Shown here: positions 1 to 5,486 of the stretch, in pieces | Layout: each line of letters opens with the position of its first letter | Numbering within the stretch: position 1 is the first letter of the stretch | Assembly (NCBI GenBank): GCA_035937795.1 | Contig: DASZHO010000168.1 | Span: forward strand, 1-7,831 | From: JAMQPK01 sp035937795 | Lineage (GTDB): Bacteria; Acidobacteriota; Vicinamibacteria; Vicinamibacterales; JAMQPK01 | DNA length: 7,831 nucleotides | Direction of reading: 5' to 3' | Notes under the pieces: generated by a model | Told to the model about the DNA's origin: nothing | The model's input: only the letters and a program-made list of their open reading frames with translations | The model's database searches: none | Made by a program: the position numbers and the translations under genes

Positions 1-1
1 G

Positions 2-646
2 TGGCACACGCTGCCGCTCTCGATTTTTGCGCACATCATCGTCATTGTCTTGCTCATCGTCGTCCCGCTGATGGCCGGCGATATCCTGCCGACGCCGAGA
101 TCGTTCACCGCTTCATTCGTGGCGCCGCCAGCGCCGCCCGCTCCGCCTTCTCCACCTGCTCCAGCCCGCTCGCAGATCGCGAAGCCGATCCTCCAGGAGA
201 ATCCGGACGTCGCGCCACTGGAAGCGCCGCGCGAGATCAACCGCGAACCAGGATTCATCTTGCCCGAACCTGAGGCGAACGCGTCCAGCTTTACCGGCAC
301 GGTCATCGGTGCCGGCTTCGTCGAAGCCGCCCCGCCTCCTGTTGCGGCCGCTCCGCCGGCGCCGATCCGGACAGGCGGTAAGGTTCAGGTCCCGAGAAAG
401 ATCAGCGGCGACCCGCCCGGCTATCCGCCGATCGCCCAGTCGGCACGCGTGCAGGGCGTGGTCATTCTCGAAGCCATAATCGGCGTCGACGGGCGCGTGG
501 AGCAATTGCGCGTGCTTCGATCGATTCCGCTGCTCGACGCCGCGGCGATCGAAGCGGTGAGGCAGTGGCAATACACACCGACGCTCCTGAACGGCGTGGC
601 GGTGCCCGTGATCATGACAGTGACGGTGAATTTCACGCTGCGGTGA
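2..646 (+). CDS. TonB-family protein (energy transducer type), 5' truncated by the window edge
   Basis: The frame is open from the first full codon at base 2 to TGA at 644-646, so the true start lies upstream; the internal TTG at 50 is not the start. The 214 visible residues begin with a hydrophobic membrane segment (LPLSIFAHIIVIVLLIVVPL, about residues 4-23). A Pro/Ala-rich periplasmic stretch with APPAPPAPP-type runs follows. The last 90 or so residues form a TonB C-terminal domain, with a YPPIAQSARVQG segment, a VDGRVEQLRVLRS strand region, LLDAAAIEAVRQWQYTP and a final VTVNFTL strand. In this family the C-terminal domain contacts outer-membrane receptors or other partners while the N-terminal helix sits in the inner membrane. 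No ExbB/ExbD genes are visible, and many paralogues exist in such genomes, so the transported substrate and the exact role cannot be assigned. The gene converges with the gene ending at 729. Confidence 0.9.
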   Translation, partial: WHTLPLSIFAHIIVIVLLIVVPLMAGDILPTPRSFTASFVAPPAPPAPPSPPAPARSQIAKPILQENPDVAPLEAPREINREPGFILPEPEANASSFTGTVIGAGFVEAAPPPVAAAPPAPIRTGGKVQVPRKISGDPPGYPPIAQSARVQGVVILEAIIGVDGRVEQLRVLRSIPLLDAAAIEAVRQWQYTPTLLNGVAVPVIMTVTVNFTLR

Positions 647-651
647 GGCGG

Positions 652-681
652 AAAAAAGGGGCGGGAGTATCTACCCGCCCC
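652..681 (-). terminator. Intrinsic terminator of the minus-strand secreted-protein gene
   Basis: A perfect 8-bp GC-rich inverted repeat (658-665 GGGGCGGG with 674-681 CCCGCCCC) encloses an 8-nt loop. Six A residues at 652-657 flank it on the plus strand. Read on the minus strand this is a strong stem followed directly by six U, the classic Rho-independent form. It lies about 48 nt past the stop codon at 729. On the plus strand the stem comes 12 nt after the TonB-family stop but has no U tract, so it may serve that gene only weakly. Confidence 0.85.
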
Positions 682-684
682 CAA

Positions 685-729
685 GCCTGAGCCCAGAGCA
701 TAGAGCCCAGAGCCCTGAGCCTTGAGCCC
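685..729. repeat. Heptamer repeat array A (about six units, consensus CCNNGAG)
   Basis: Six consecutive 7-bp units fill 685-726 without an indel: GCCTGAG, CCCAGAG, CATAGAG, CCCAGAG, CCCTGAG and CCTTGAG. A partial CCC then runs into the CTA at 729-731, which is the TAG stop of the minus-strand gene. The array therefore forms the 3' UTR of that gene, between its stop codon and the terminator stem. The same CCTTGAG unit recurs in array C at 6753-6759. Confidence 0.9.
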
Positions 730-1697
730 TATCTGACGTTCACGACGAAGTTTCCGCTGTTATCCTGCACGTAGTCGTCGTTGACTCCCAGAAACAGGCG
801 GCCGCCGGCCGGCATGGTGATGTCGCTCTGGGCGCCGATGGCAAATGGCGGTCCGTTGTTGACCCGGCCGATCAGCATTCCACCAGTCACACCAGGCATC
901 GGCGAGTTGCCCGCGAGGCGCCCGGTGTCCGCTCCCGCCGGTCCGCCGACGTCGCCTGGATTGTGGCTCAGCGAGACTCTGCCGCTCGCCTGGAAGTGCA
1001 CCACCTGGCCCTGCTGGACGTTGATGCCGCTGTCCGTCCAGAGCTGATCGATCGGCACCGTAACGGTGCGGTTGACGTTCGATCCGGGCTGTCCGAATTG
1101 GCCGCGGTTGCCGTACTGGCCGTTGTTGCCGTACTGGCCGTTGTTGCCGTACTGACCGTTGTTGCCGTTACGCGGGTAATTGTTCGGGTTGTAATTCGGA
1201 TTGTAGTTCGGGTTGTAGCCGTTGTACTGGCCGTTGTTTCCGTATGGCGCGTTGTTGTACTGATTGACCCCGTTGCCGCCGAAATAAACGCGGGCCACCT
1301 GATTCAATCCGACATTCTGCTGCCCGAAACGTCCGGCCAGCACCATCTGATTCGAATAGGGCTTCATGTCGACGGGCCGTCCGTCTATCGCGCGGCCGTT
1401 TCTCAGCACGACCATGCCGCCGTTCTGATTCGCCCTCTGCCATTCGTTTTGCGGCACGTTCGCGCCGTTGCCCACGAAATCAATCAGCGAGACATCGCCA
1501 ATTGGAATCCGGCTGTCGCGTCCGTTGGCGCGGACGACAACGGTGCCAGAATTCCCCATGTCCATGATCTGTCCGCGAATACGCTGTCCGGATTGGGTGA
1601 CGACTGTAGCGACTGTAGCCGTTTGAGCAAATGCCTGCGCCGCGCCCATGCCAAGCATGGCCAGCAGCGCCGGAATAATGATGAACGTCTTGCGCAT
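729..1697 (-). CDS. Exported protein with two Sm/SH3-like repeats, NGQYG-rich linker and LecA (PA-IL)-like C-terminal domain
   Basis: The 322-residue product starts with a Sec signal peptide (KTFIIIPALLAML core, likely cleavage after AFA at residues 22-24). Residues about 29-74 and 95-139 look like two copies of a small beta-rich module sharing the pattern V-x-NG/SGQ-x-I-x-G-x-x-x-D and a final V-x-x-I/V-x-F. A low-complexity linker (about 142-205) contains three YNPN units (161-172) and several NNGQYG units. Residues about 212-322 match the layout of the PA-IL/LecA lectin family: an opening strand with QGQVVHFQASG, a GGMLIGRVN strand, and the C-terminal signature VNDDYVQDNSGNFVVNV. The last corresponds to the calcium-binding end of LecA; D307, D312 and N313 are candidate ligands. 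The HPDQ sugar-contact stretch of LecA is not seen, so galactose binding should not be assumed. ATG 1697 is preferred over the in-frame ATG at 1727 because AAGGAG precedes it by 5 nt and the signal peptide begins there. Secretion is well supported; the function is not. Confidence 0.87.
   Translation of the reverse strand: MRKTFIIIPALLAMLGMGAAQAFAQTATVATVVTQSGQRIRGQIMDMGNSGTVVVRANGRDSRIPIGDVSLIDFVGNGANVPQNEWQRANQNGGMVVLRNGRAIDGRPVDMKPYSNQMVLAGRFGQQNVGLNQVARVYFGGNGVNQYNNAPYGNNGQYNGYNPNYNPNYNPNNYPRNGNNGQYGNNGQYGNNGQYGNRGQFGQPGSNVNRTVTVPIDQLWTDSGINVQQGQVVHFQASGRVSLSHNPGDVGGPAGADTGRLAGNSPMPGVTGGMLIGRVNNGPPFAIGAQSDITMPAGGRLFLGVNDDYVQDNSGNFVVNVR
1103..1168 (-). repeat. Coding 18-bp tandem repeat (NNGQYG units)
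   Basis: About 3.7 copies of an 18-bp unit lie in frame in the linker of the secreted protein; the copies at 1121-1138 and 1139-1156 differ at one base. Each copy encodes NNGQYG or a variant, with NRGQFG in the 1103-1120 copy. A shorter 12-bp series encoding three YNPN units lies beside it at 1182-1217. Unit lengths are multiples of three, so copy-number change would keep the reading frame and alter linker length only. Confidence 0.9.
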
Positions 1698-1702
1698 GAT
1701 GG

Positions 1703-1708
1703 CTCCTT
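1703..1708 (-). promoter_or_regulatory. Shine-Dalgarno site of the secreted LecA-like protein
   Basis: The minus strand reads AAGGAG, then 5 nt, then ATG at 1697. This site decides between the two in-frame ATG codons. It lies at the edge of a degenerate heptamer tract. No confident -10/-35 pair was found for this gene in the 99-bp divergent gap. Confidence 0.8.
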
Positions 1709-1749
1709 CCTTGTCCTCTTTCATCTTTTTGTGCCCTGTGCCTTTCTGT
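1708..1749. repeat. Heptamer tract D (degenerate, about six units)
   Basis: In 7-bp register the divergent gap reads TCCTTGT, CCTCTTT, CATCTTT, TTGTGCC, CTGTGCC and TTTCTGT. Units two and three match at 6 of 7 positions, as do units four and five; the others are diverged. Taken alone this would be marginal, but it has the same period as the three clear arrays in this window. It probably lies in the 5' UTR of the minus-strand gene. Confidence 0.45.
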
Positions 1750-1780
1750 TGCAAAGTCCTAGCCAGAACTCCGTTCGGCA

Positions 1781-1796
1781 TGCTATAAGCCCGCTC
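1781..1796 (+). promoter_or_regulatory. Extended -10 promoter, probably giving a leaderless MBL-fold mRNA
   Basis: TGC followed by TATAAG (1784-1789) is a TGn-extended -10 element. Seven bases separate it from the ATG at 1797, so transcription should begin at or one base before the start codon. No Shine-Dalgarno sequence is present in the preceding 20 bases. No matching -35 was found at 16-18 bp spacing, which extended -10 promoters often lack. Confidence 0.55.
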
Positions 1797-2759
1797 ATGA
1801 TGAAGAGTCTCAAATTCGCCCTCGCCGCCGCCGGAGTGGCCGGCGTCAGCCTCTGTGTATTGCTCGACGTCAGGCTCTCGGCCCAACAATCGGCAGCGCG
1901 CACAGGACTGCTGTCCGAACGAGGTTTGACGGCCACGAATTTTCCGCAAAACAAAAAGCTCGCCGACAATGTATACGTCTGGACGGATGTACATCCGAGC
2001 GGCCTCTACACGACGAACGATCTGATCGTCATCACCGCCAACGGCGTGCTCGTGGCCGACGGCCAGAAGGATCCGCCGACGACGAAGAAGATGGTCGACT
2101 TCATAAAAGGCCTGACCAGCCAGCCGATCAGGTACGTGGTCGTCGCCTCTGAACACGGTGATCACACGGGAGGCAACGAGTCGTTTCCGCCGGGCGCCAC
2201 CTTCATCTCGAGTCCCGCATCGCAGACCAGCCTGGCCGAGCAGGCCAGGGGAGACAAGCCCGGGCGGCCGAAAACGATCGTGCCGGCCGAGACGGTGGCG
2301 GACCGGAAAGCGCTGAAAATGGGCGCGACCGACATTCAGATCATGAACCTCGGCCGGGCGCACACGGGCGGCGATATCGAGGTCTATCTACCGGCCGAAA
2401 AAATCTTCTTCGTCAGTGAAGTCTTTTCCAATCACCTCTTCCCCCAGATGAGGGCCGCGCCGCCGAAGGAATGGATCCAGACGCTGAAGAATCTTGAGAA
2501 GGTCGACGCGAAATGGGTGATTCCCGGCCATGGATTCGTGGACGATCCCGCGGTGATGAAGGAGGAGCTGACGAGTTACGAAAAGTTGATGGAATACGTC
2601 GTTGGCGAAATCACGCGGCTGCACAATGCGGGCGTGCCGGTCGACGCCGCCCTCAAGCAGGCGAACTGGGGGCCTTATGCGTCCTGGCCCGTGTTCGATC
2701 GCAACGGTCAGACGGCGGTGCAGCGCATCTATGACGAGCTCGACGGCAAACTGAAATGA
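1797..2759 (+). CDS. Exported metallo-beta-lactamase-fold protein with altered metal-binding residues
   Basis: The 320-residue product has an N-terminal hydrophobic signal region (about residues 5-23) with likely cleavage after LSA at 27-29. There are adjacent ATG codons at 1797 and 1800; the first fits the upstream -10 element. The fold is shown by NDLIVITANGVLVADGQ (74-90), SEHGDHTGGN (118-127), GRAHTGGDIEVYLP (186-199), IFFVSEVF (203-210) and VIPGHG (241-246). Against the usual HxHxDH motif, the first histidine is Ser118, while H120, D122 and H123 remain. H189 and H245 are present. The bridging aspartate of the usual GD motif appears as Glu208. Many members of the superfamily hydrolyse esters, thioesters, lactams or lactones, but the substrate cannot be read here. 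It overlaps the following methyltransferase by 4 bp, so the two are probably cotranscribed. The upstream open frame that runs antisense to the secreted-protein gene is not part of it. Confidence 0.88.
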   Translation: MMKSLKFALAAAGVAGVSLCVLLDVRLSAQQSAARTGLLSERGLTATNFPQNKKLADNVYVWTDVHPSGLYTTNDLIVITANGVLVADGQKDPPTTKKMVDFIKGLTSQPIRYVVVASEHGDHTGGNESFPPGATFISSPASQTSLAEQARGDKPGRPKTIVPAETVADRKALKMGATDIQIMNLGRAHTGGDIEVYLPAEKIFFVSEVFSNHLFPQMRAAPPKEWIQTLKNLEKVDAKWVIPGHGFVDDPAVMKEELTSYEKLMEYVVGEITRLHNAGVPVDAALKQANWGPYASWPVFDRNGQTAVQRIYDELDGKLK

Positions 2760-2776
2760 CCCAAACTGAAATGACC
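2747..2776 (+). repeat. Perfect 15-bp tandem duplication across a stop/start overlap
   Basis: The 15-mer CAAACTGAAATGACC occurs twice back to back (2747-2761 and 2762-2776). The first copy contains the ATGA in which the MBL-fold stop and the methyltransferase start overlap. The second copy provides another in-frame ATG at 2771. Fifteen bases are five codons, so the duplication only lengthens the methyltransferase N-terminus (MTQTE added). Confidence 0.95.
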
Positions 2777-3568
2777 GACACCTTCGCCCGGTTCAAACAG
2801 TCCCAGAAAGAGGCGTGGGCGCACTTCGCGCCCCTCGAGATCCAGACGATGATGCCGGCCGCGCAACTGGTCAGGCACGCCAGGGTGCGCGAGGGTCAGC
2901 GTGTATTGGATTGCGCCTGCGGCACCGGGGTCGTGTCGATCACGGCTGCGCGACTCGGCGCCCGGGTTACCGGCCTGGACCTCACACCCGAGCTGCTCGA
3001 GCGCGCCCGTGAGAATTCGCGGCTCTCCGGTCTGGAGGTCGAGTGGCGCGAAGGCGACGTCGAGGAGATGCCGTTCGACGATTCGGCGTTCGATGTGGTG
3101 CTCAGCCAGTTCGGGCACATGTTCGCGCCGCGGCCGGACGTGGCGATCGGTGAAATGCTGCGCGTGCTCAGGCCCGGTGGCACGATTGCCTTTTCGACCT
3201 GGCCGCCCGAATTGCTCGTCGCCCGCCGGTTTGCCCTCGTCGCGCGCTACCTGCCTCCGCCGGCGGGGGTGGCGCCGCCGCCGCTCTGGGGCGATCCGAA
3301 CATCGTCCGCGAGCGCCTCGGCTCAAACGTCCGGGACGTCGTCTTCGATCGCGGGCGCATGGTCGTGCCCGCGCTCAGCGTGCAGCATCACAACGCCTAT
3401 GTCGAGCGCGCCGGAGGTCCGATTGTGAAGGTGGTGGAAATGCTCAGCGCAACCGATCCGGCGAAGCTTGCCGAGTTCCGCCGCGAGTCCGAGGCGATGG
3501 TCGCCGAGTATTTCGAGGACAACATCGTGCGCCAGGACTATCTGATGACAAGGGCGGCAAAAAACTAA
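2756..3568 (+). CDS. Class I SAM-dependent methyltransferase
   Basis: The 270-residue product has a Rossmann-type methyltransferase core. Motif I is VLDCACGTGVVS (50-61), where the usual LDxGCGTG has Ala for the first Gly. Motif II is VTGLDLTPELL (71-81), with D75 the expected ribose ligand. GDVEEMPF (100-107) holds D101, the expected adenine-side residue. FDVVLSQFGHMF and the later EMLRVLRPGGTIAF complete the core. This layout is that of the Methyltransf_11/UbiE-like group; the acceptor is unknown, since the C-terminal half carries no signature I recognise. The start is ATG 2756 or, within the duplicated 15-mer, ATG 2771. The second corresponds to the start before duplication. Translation is likely coupled to the MBL-fold gene. 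The gene ends 15 bp from the convergent hydrolase, with no terminator visible between them. Confidence 0.9.
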   Translation: MTQTEMTDTFARFKQSQKEAWAHFAPLEIQTMMPAAQLVRHARVREGQRVLDCACGTGVVSITAARLGARVTGLDLTPELLERARENSRLSGLEVEWREGDVEEMPFDDSAFDVVLSQFGHMFAPRPDVAIGEMLRVLRPGGTIAFSTWPPELLVARRFALVARYLPPPAGVAPPPLWGDPNIVRERLGSNVRDVVFDRGRMVVPALSVQHHNAYVERAGGPIVKVVEMLSATDPAKLAEFRRESEAMVAEYFEDNIVRQDYLMTRAAKN

Positions 3569-3583
3569 GTTAAGAAGTAGGGC

Positions 3584-4723
3584 TCAATAGCCAAGTTTCA
3601 CGCTTCCCTGCTGAGTCCCGTTCACCGACCCGAGCCTGAGCCAATCGAGCGACGCACGGAACAGGAGCCGGTGATGTTTCTCCCACATCGCGTTGTGTGA
3701 CGAACACGCGAGGTCGACGAAGACTTTCTGCGCGGATCCAAGATCGGTGAAGAGCTCCTGGACGCGGGCCGTGGGCACCTGCTTGTCGTGCGCTCCCGAT
3801 ACCATCAGCGTGGGAATCTGGGTCTTTGCCACGGCCGCCTGCGTCCATCCCCACGTCGCCGTCTGCGGCGCGCGGCGAACGCCAGGACCCCACGTGGCGC
3901 CGACCGGATCCGATTCCAGCAACTGGGACCAGACGACATCGCTGACCGCCTGGTCGTACTGATCGCTGCAGCCCACCTGCCGGTCCCAGTTCGCGACGAA
4001 CTCCTGGTGCGACTGGGTATTGAACGCGGGCGCAGCCGGCGGCTGCGCCGGCGGCGCGGCGGCGGCGCCGCGATTGTAGGCAGGTGCGAGCAGGACGAGC
4101 TTGTTGATCTTTTCAGGATGCAGCGCGGCGTATCCCCCCGACCGCGGTCCACCCAGCGACCAGGCCAGCAAGCTGACCTTGTCGACGTGCCGCAGCGCGC
4201 GCACGTAGTCGACGGCGGCCCCTATATCGTCCCAATCCGAGGCTATGGTGGTCGCGGCGTGCGCATAACCTGGCGCGCATGGCGCGACGATGAGGCTCGG
4301 TACGAACTGCGTCTGCGCGCTCTTGGCGAGATTGCACGGATCGTTCATGGGCGGCGGCCGCGTGGATCGGCCGTAGCCGGAGGTGTCCATCGCAAACACG
4401 TCAAACCCCGCGCGAGCGAGATACGCCATCCAGCTGTAATCCTCGTAGGGCACGTCGAAGGCAACTTCGGCGGGCGTGCCCGCGCCGTGTACGAACAGCG
4501 CCACGCGTTCGGCCGCCGGCATGCCGCGCAGCGCCGGGCCGGCCTGGACGCGTTCCCGCACGTAAATCTGCGCCGTCTGCCCGGCCATCGACGGAACCGT
4601 CGATTTCACCCGGACAAAATGATCGATGGTCAGCAGCCGGTCGCCGTCGTCCCCGAACGACGGACGCGCGAGGGCGATGGTCACGCATATCGCAACGGCA
4701 AAAGCGGAAACGATGTAGCGCAT
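3584..4723 (-). CDS. Exported alpha/beta-hydrolase
   Basis: The 379-residue product has a signal peptide (VSAFAVAICVTIALA core, likely cleavage near SFG at 22-24). Fold landmarks are the oxyanion-loop HGAG (79-82), FDVFAMDTSGYGRS (107-120) and the nucleophile elbow AWSLGGPRSGGY (187-198), with Ser189 as nucleophile. Candidate acid and histidine are Asp313 in SGAHDKQVP and His343 in CSSHNAMWE. Ala187 replaces the first glycine of GxSxG, a tolerated variant in this superfamily. A Pro/Ala-rich insertion (219-233) lies between the core and the cap-like part. Four cysteines (130, 149, 252, 340) in the mature exported part could form disulfides. Start ATG 4723 has GGAG upstream (4733-4730) and a TATAAT box. 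The substrate is not predictable; esterase, lipase or epoxide-hydrolase-like activity are all possible. Confidence 0.9.
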   Translation of the reverse strand: MRYIVSAFAVAICVTIALARPSFGDDGDRLLTIDHFVRVKSTVPSMAGQTAQIYVRERVQAGPALRGMPAAERVALFVHGAGTPAEVAFDVPYEDYSWMAYLARAGFDVFAMDTSGYGRSTRPPPMNDPCNLAKSAQTQFVPSLIVAPCAPGYAHAATTIASDWDDIGAAVDYVRALRHVDKVSLLAWSLGGPRSGGYAALHPEKINKLVLLAPAYNRGAAAAPPAQPPAAPAFNTQSHQEFVANWDRQVGCSDQYDQAVSDVVWSQLLESDPVGATWGPGVRRAPQTATWGWTQAAVAKTQIPTLMVSGAHDKQVPTARVQELFTDLGSAQKVFVDLACSSHNAMWEKHHRLLFRASLDWLRLGSVNGTQQGSVKLGY

Positions 4724-4729
4724 GTTGCT

Positions 4730-4746
4730 CTCCGCCCGCGATTATA
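4730..4746 (-). promoter_or_regulatory. -10 box and ribosome binding site of the alpha/beta-hydrolase gene
   Basis: The minus strand carries a consensus TATAAT at 4746-4741, then 7 nt to an expected transcription start near 4734-4733. GGAG at 4733-4730 follows, 6 nt before ATG 4723. The predicted leader is only about 10-11 nt and is mostly ribosome binding site. The hexamer 17 bp upstream (GCTCCA) is a poor -35. Confidence 0.6.
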
Positions 4747-4750
4747 GAGG

Positions 4751-4762
4751 TAGAATCGCGAT
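4751..4762 (+). promoter_or_regulatory. -10 box of the AlkB-type gene, probably leaderless
   Basis: TAGAAT (4751-4756) matches TATAAT at five of six bases and lies exactly 6 nt before the TTG at 4763, so the start codon would be +1. TTGCTC at 4725-4730 is the only -35-like hexamer nearby, and its 20-bp spacing is too long. GAGG at 4747-4750 lies 12 nt from TTG, too far for a normal ribosome binding site, although a weak one cannot be excluded. Confidence 0.5.
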
Positions 4763-5386
4763 TTGGAGCTCCTGCCCGGCGCTTTTCACCTGCCCCGCTA
4801 TCTTTCGCTCGGCCGGCAACTTGCGCTCGTGACGCGCTGTCGCGCCTTGATCGATGGCGCGGTGCCGGCCTACGTCCCGGTGGTGCGGGGCGGAGGCGCC
4901 ATGCACGTGCGCATGTTGTGCCTGGGACGCCATTGGAACGCCAGGACCTACCAGTACGAAGCCACGCGCGCCGATTTCGATGGGCTGCCGGCTCCGCCCC
5001 TGCCGGCCGAATTCCGGGACCTCGCCGCCGAGATTGCGGCGTCGGTTGGCATGGCTCTCGAGCCGGACCTGTGCATCCTCAACTACTACGGCGCCGATGG
5101 GCGCATGGGGCTTCATCAGGACAAGGATGAGGCCCCGCGGTCGGTCGCGGCCGGCGTTCCAGTCGTCTCGATCTCGCTTGGCGACACGGCCCGGTTTCTA
5201 TTCGGCGGACTCAAACGGCGCGAGCCCATCGAAGCGATGCCGCTCGAGTCGGGCGATGCGTTCGTGTTCGGCGGTCCGGCGCGGCTGCGCTACCACGGTG
5301 TTTCGCGCATCGCGCCTGGAACCGCCCCGCCGGAGCTCGGTCTTGCCGGCCGCTTCAACCTGACGCTGCGCCAGTACGACATCTAA
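4763..5386 (+). CDS. alkB: AlkB-type Fe(II)/2-oxoglutarate-dependent dioxygenase, TTG start
   Basis: AlkB enzymes oxidatively remove methyl lesions such as 1-methyladenine and 3-methylcytosine from DNA or RNA, using Fe(II), O2 and 2-oxoglutarate. The 207-residue product has the full family core: NYYGADGRMGLHQDKDE (107-123) with Fe ligands His118 and Asp120, third ligand His178 in YHGVSR, and the RxNxTxR signature GRFNLTLR (196-203) with Arg197 and Arg203 for 2-oxoglutarate. GDTARFLFGG and SGDAFVFGGPAR are the usual core strands. An in-frame TAG at 4751-4753 rules out any start further upstream, leaving TTG 4763. The N-terminus ELLPGAFHLPRYL begins as AlkB homologues usually do, so the gene appears complete. 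No Ada or other alkylation-response gene is adjacent. Alternative substrates (RNA, protein) cannot be excluded for an AlkB homologue. Confidence 0.93.
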   Translation: MELLPGAFHLPRYLSLGRQLALVTRCRALIDGAVPAYVPVVRGGGAMHVRMLCLGRHWNARTYQYEATRADFDGLPAPPLPAEFRDLAAEIAASVGMALEPDLCILNYYGADGRMGLHQDKDEAPRSVAAGVPVVSISLGDTARFLFGGLKRREPIEAMPLESGDAFVFGGPARLRYHGVSRIAPGTAPPELGLAGRFNLTLRQYDI

Positions 5387-5483
5387 CTTTTTACTTTTTA
5401 CTTTTTACTTTTGCCCTTCCACTTTTGACTTTGGACTTTTAACTTTTCACTTTCAACTTTCGACTTTTAACTTTTAACTTTGC
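5386..5483. repeat. Heptamer repeat array B (14 units, consensus ACTTTTN)
   Basis: Fourteen 7-bp units occupy exactly 98 bp with no indel. The first three are ACTTTTT; eight of the next eleven vary only at the last base or two, and one outlier (CCCTTCC, 5414-5420) keeps the register. The array starts on the last base of the AlkB-type stop codon and ends 3 bp before the next ATG, so the whole spacer is repeat. It is strikingly AT-rich against its GC-rich neighbours. Confidence 0.97.
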
Positions 5484-5486
5484 TTT
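5475..5486 (+). promoter_or_regulatory. Possible -10 element inside array B
   Basis: TAACTT (5475-5480) fits TAnnnT and lies exactly 6 nt before ATG 5487, with no Shine-Dalgarno sequence between. The match to TATAAT is only three of six. The same hexamer recurs wherever an ACTTTTA unit meets the next ACTTT, so its position could be a by-product of the repeat. Confidence 0.3.

Noticed and set aside
963..1796. In-frame upstream extension of the MBL-fold gene, giving a 598-residue frame
   Set aside because: This stretch is antisense to the secreted LecA-like gene, encodes low-complexity Val/Arg-rich sequence and has no family signature. The signal peptide and the -10 element place the start at 1797.
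1813..1856. Lipoprotein signal for the MBL-fold protein (Cys20)
   Set aside because: The residues before Cys20 are V-S-L, which lack the small residue required at -1 of a lipobox.
1698..2363. In-frame upstream extension of the minus-strand secreted protein, up to 544 residues
   Set aside because: It runs antisense through the MBL-fold gene and would bury the signal peptide in the interior. AAGGAG and the signal peptide fix the start at 1697.
3569..3583. Terminator between the converging methyltransferase and hydrolase genes
   Set aside because: Only a 4-bp stem (GGCT/AGCC) with no U tract can be drawn there, partly inside the hydrolase stop region. That is not enough to call.
3788..4747. 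Plus-strand 319-residue open frame opposite the alpha/beta-hydrolase
   Set aside because: It is Arg-rich and has no domain motif; the minus strand carries a complete catalytic triad and signal peptide. It is a GC-rich shadow frame.
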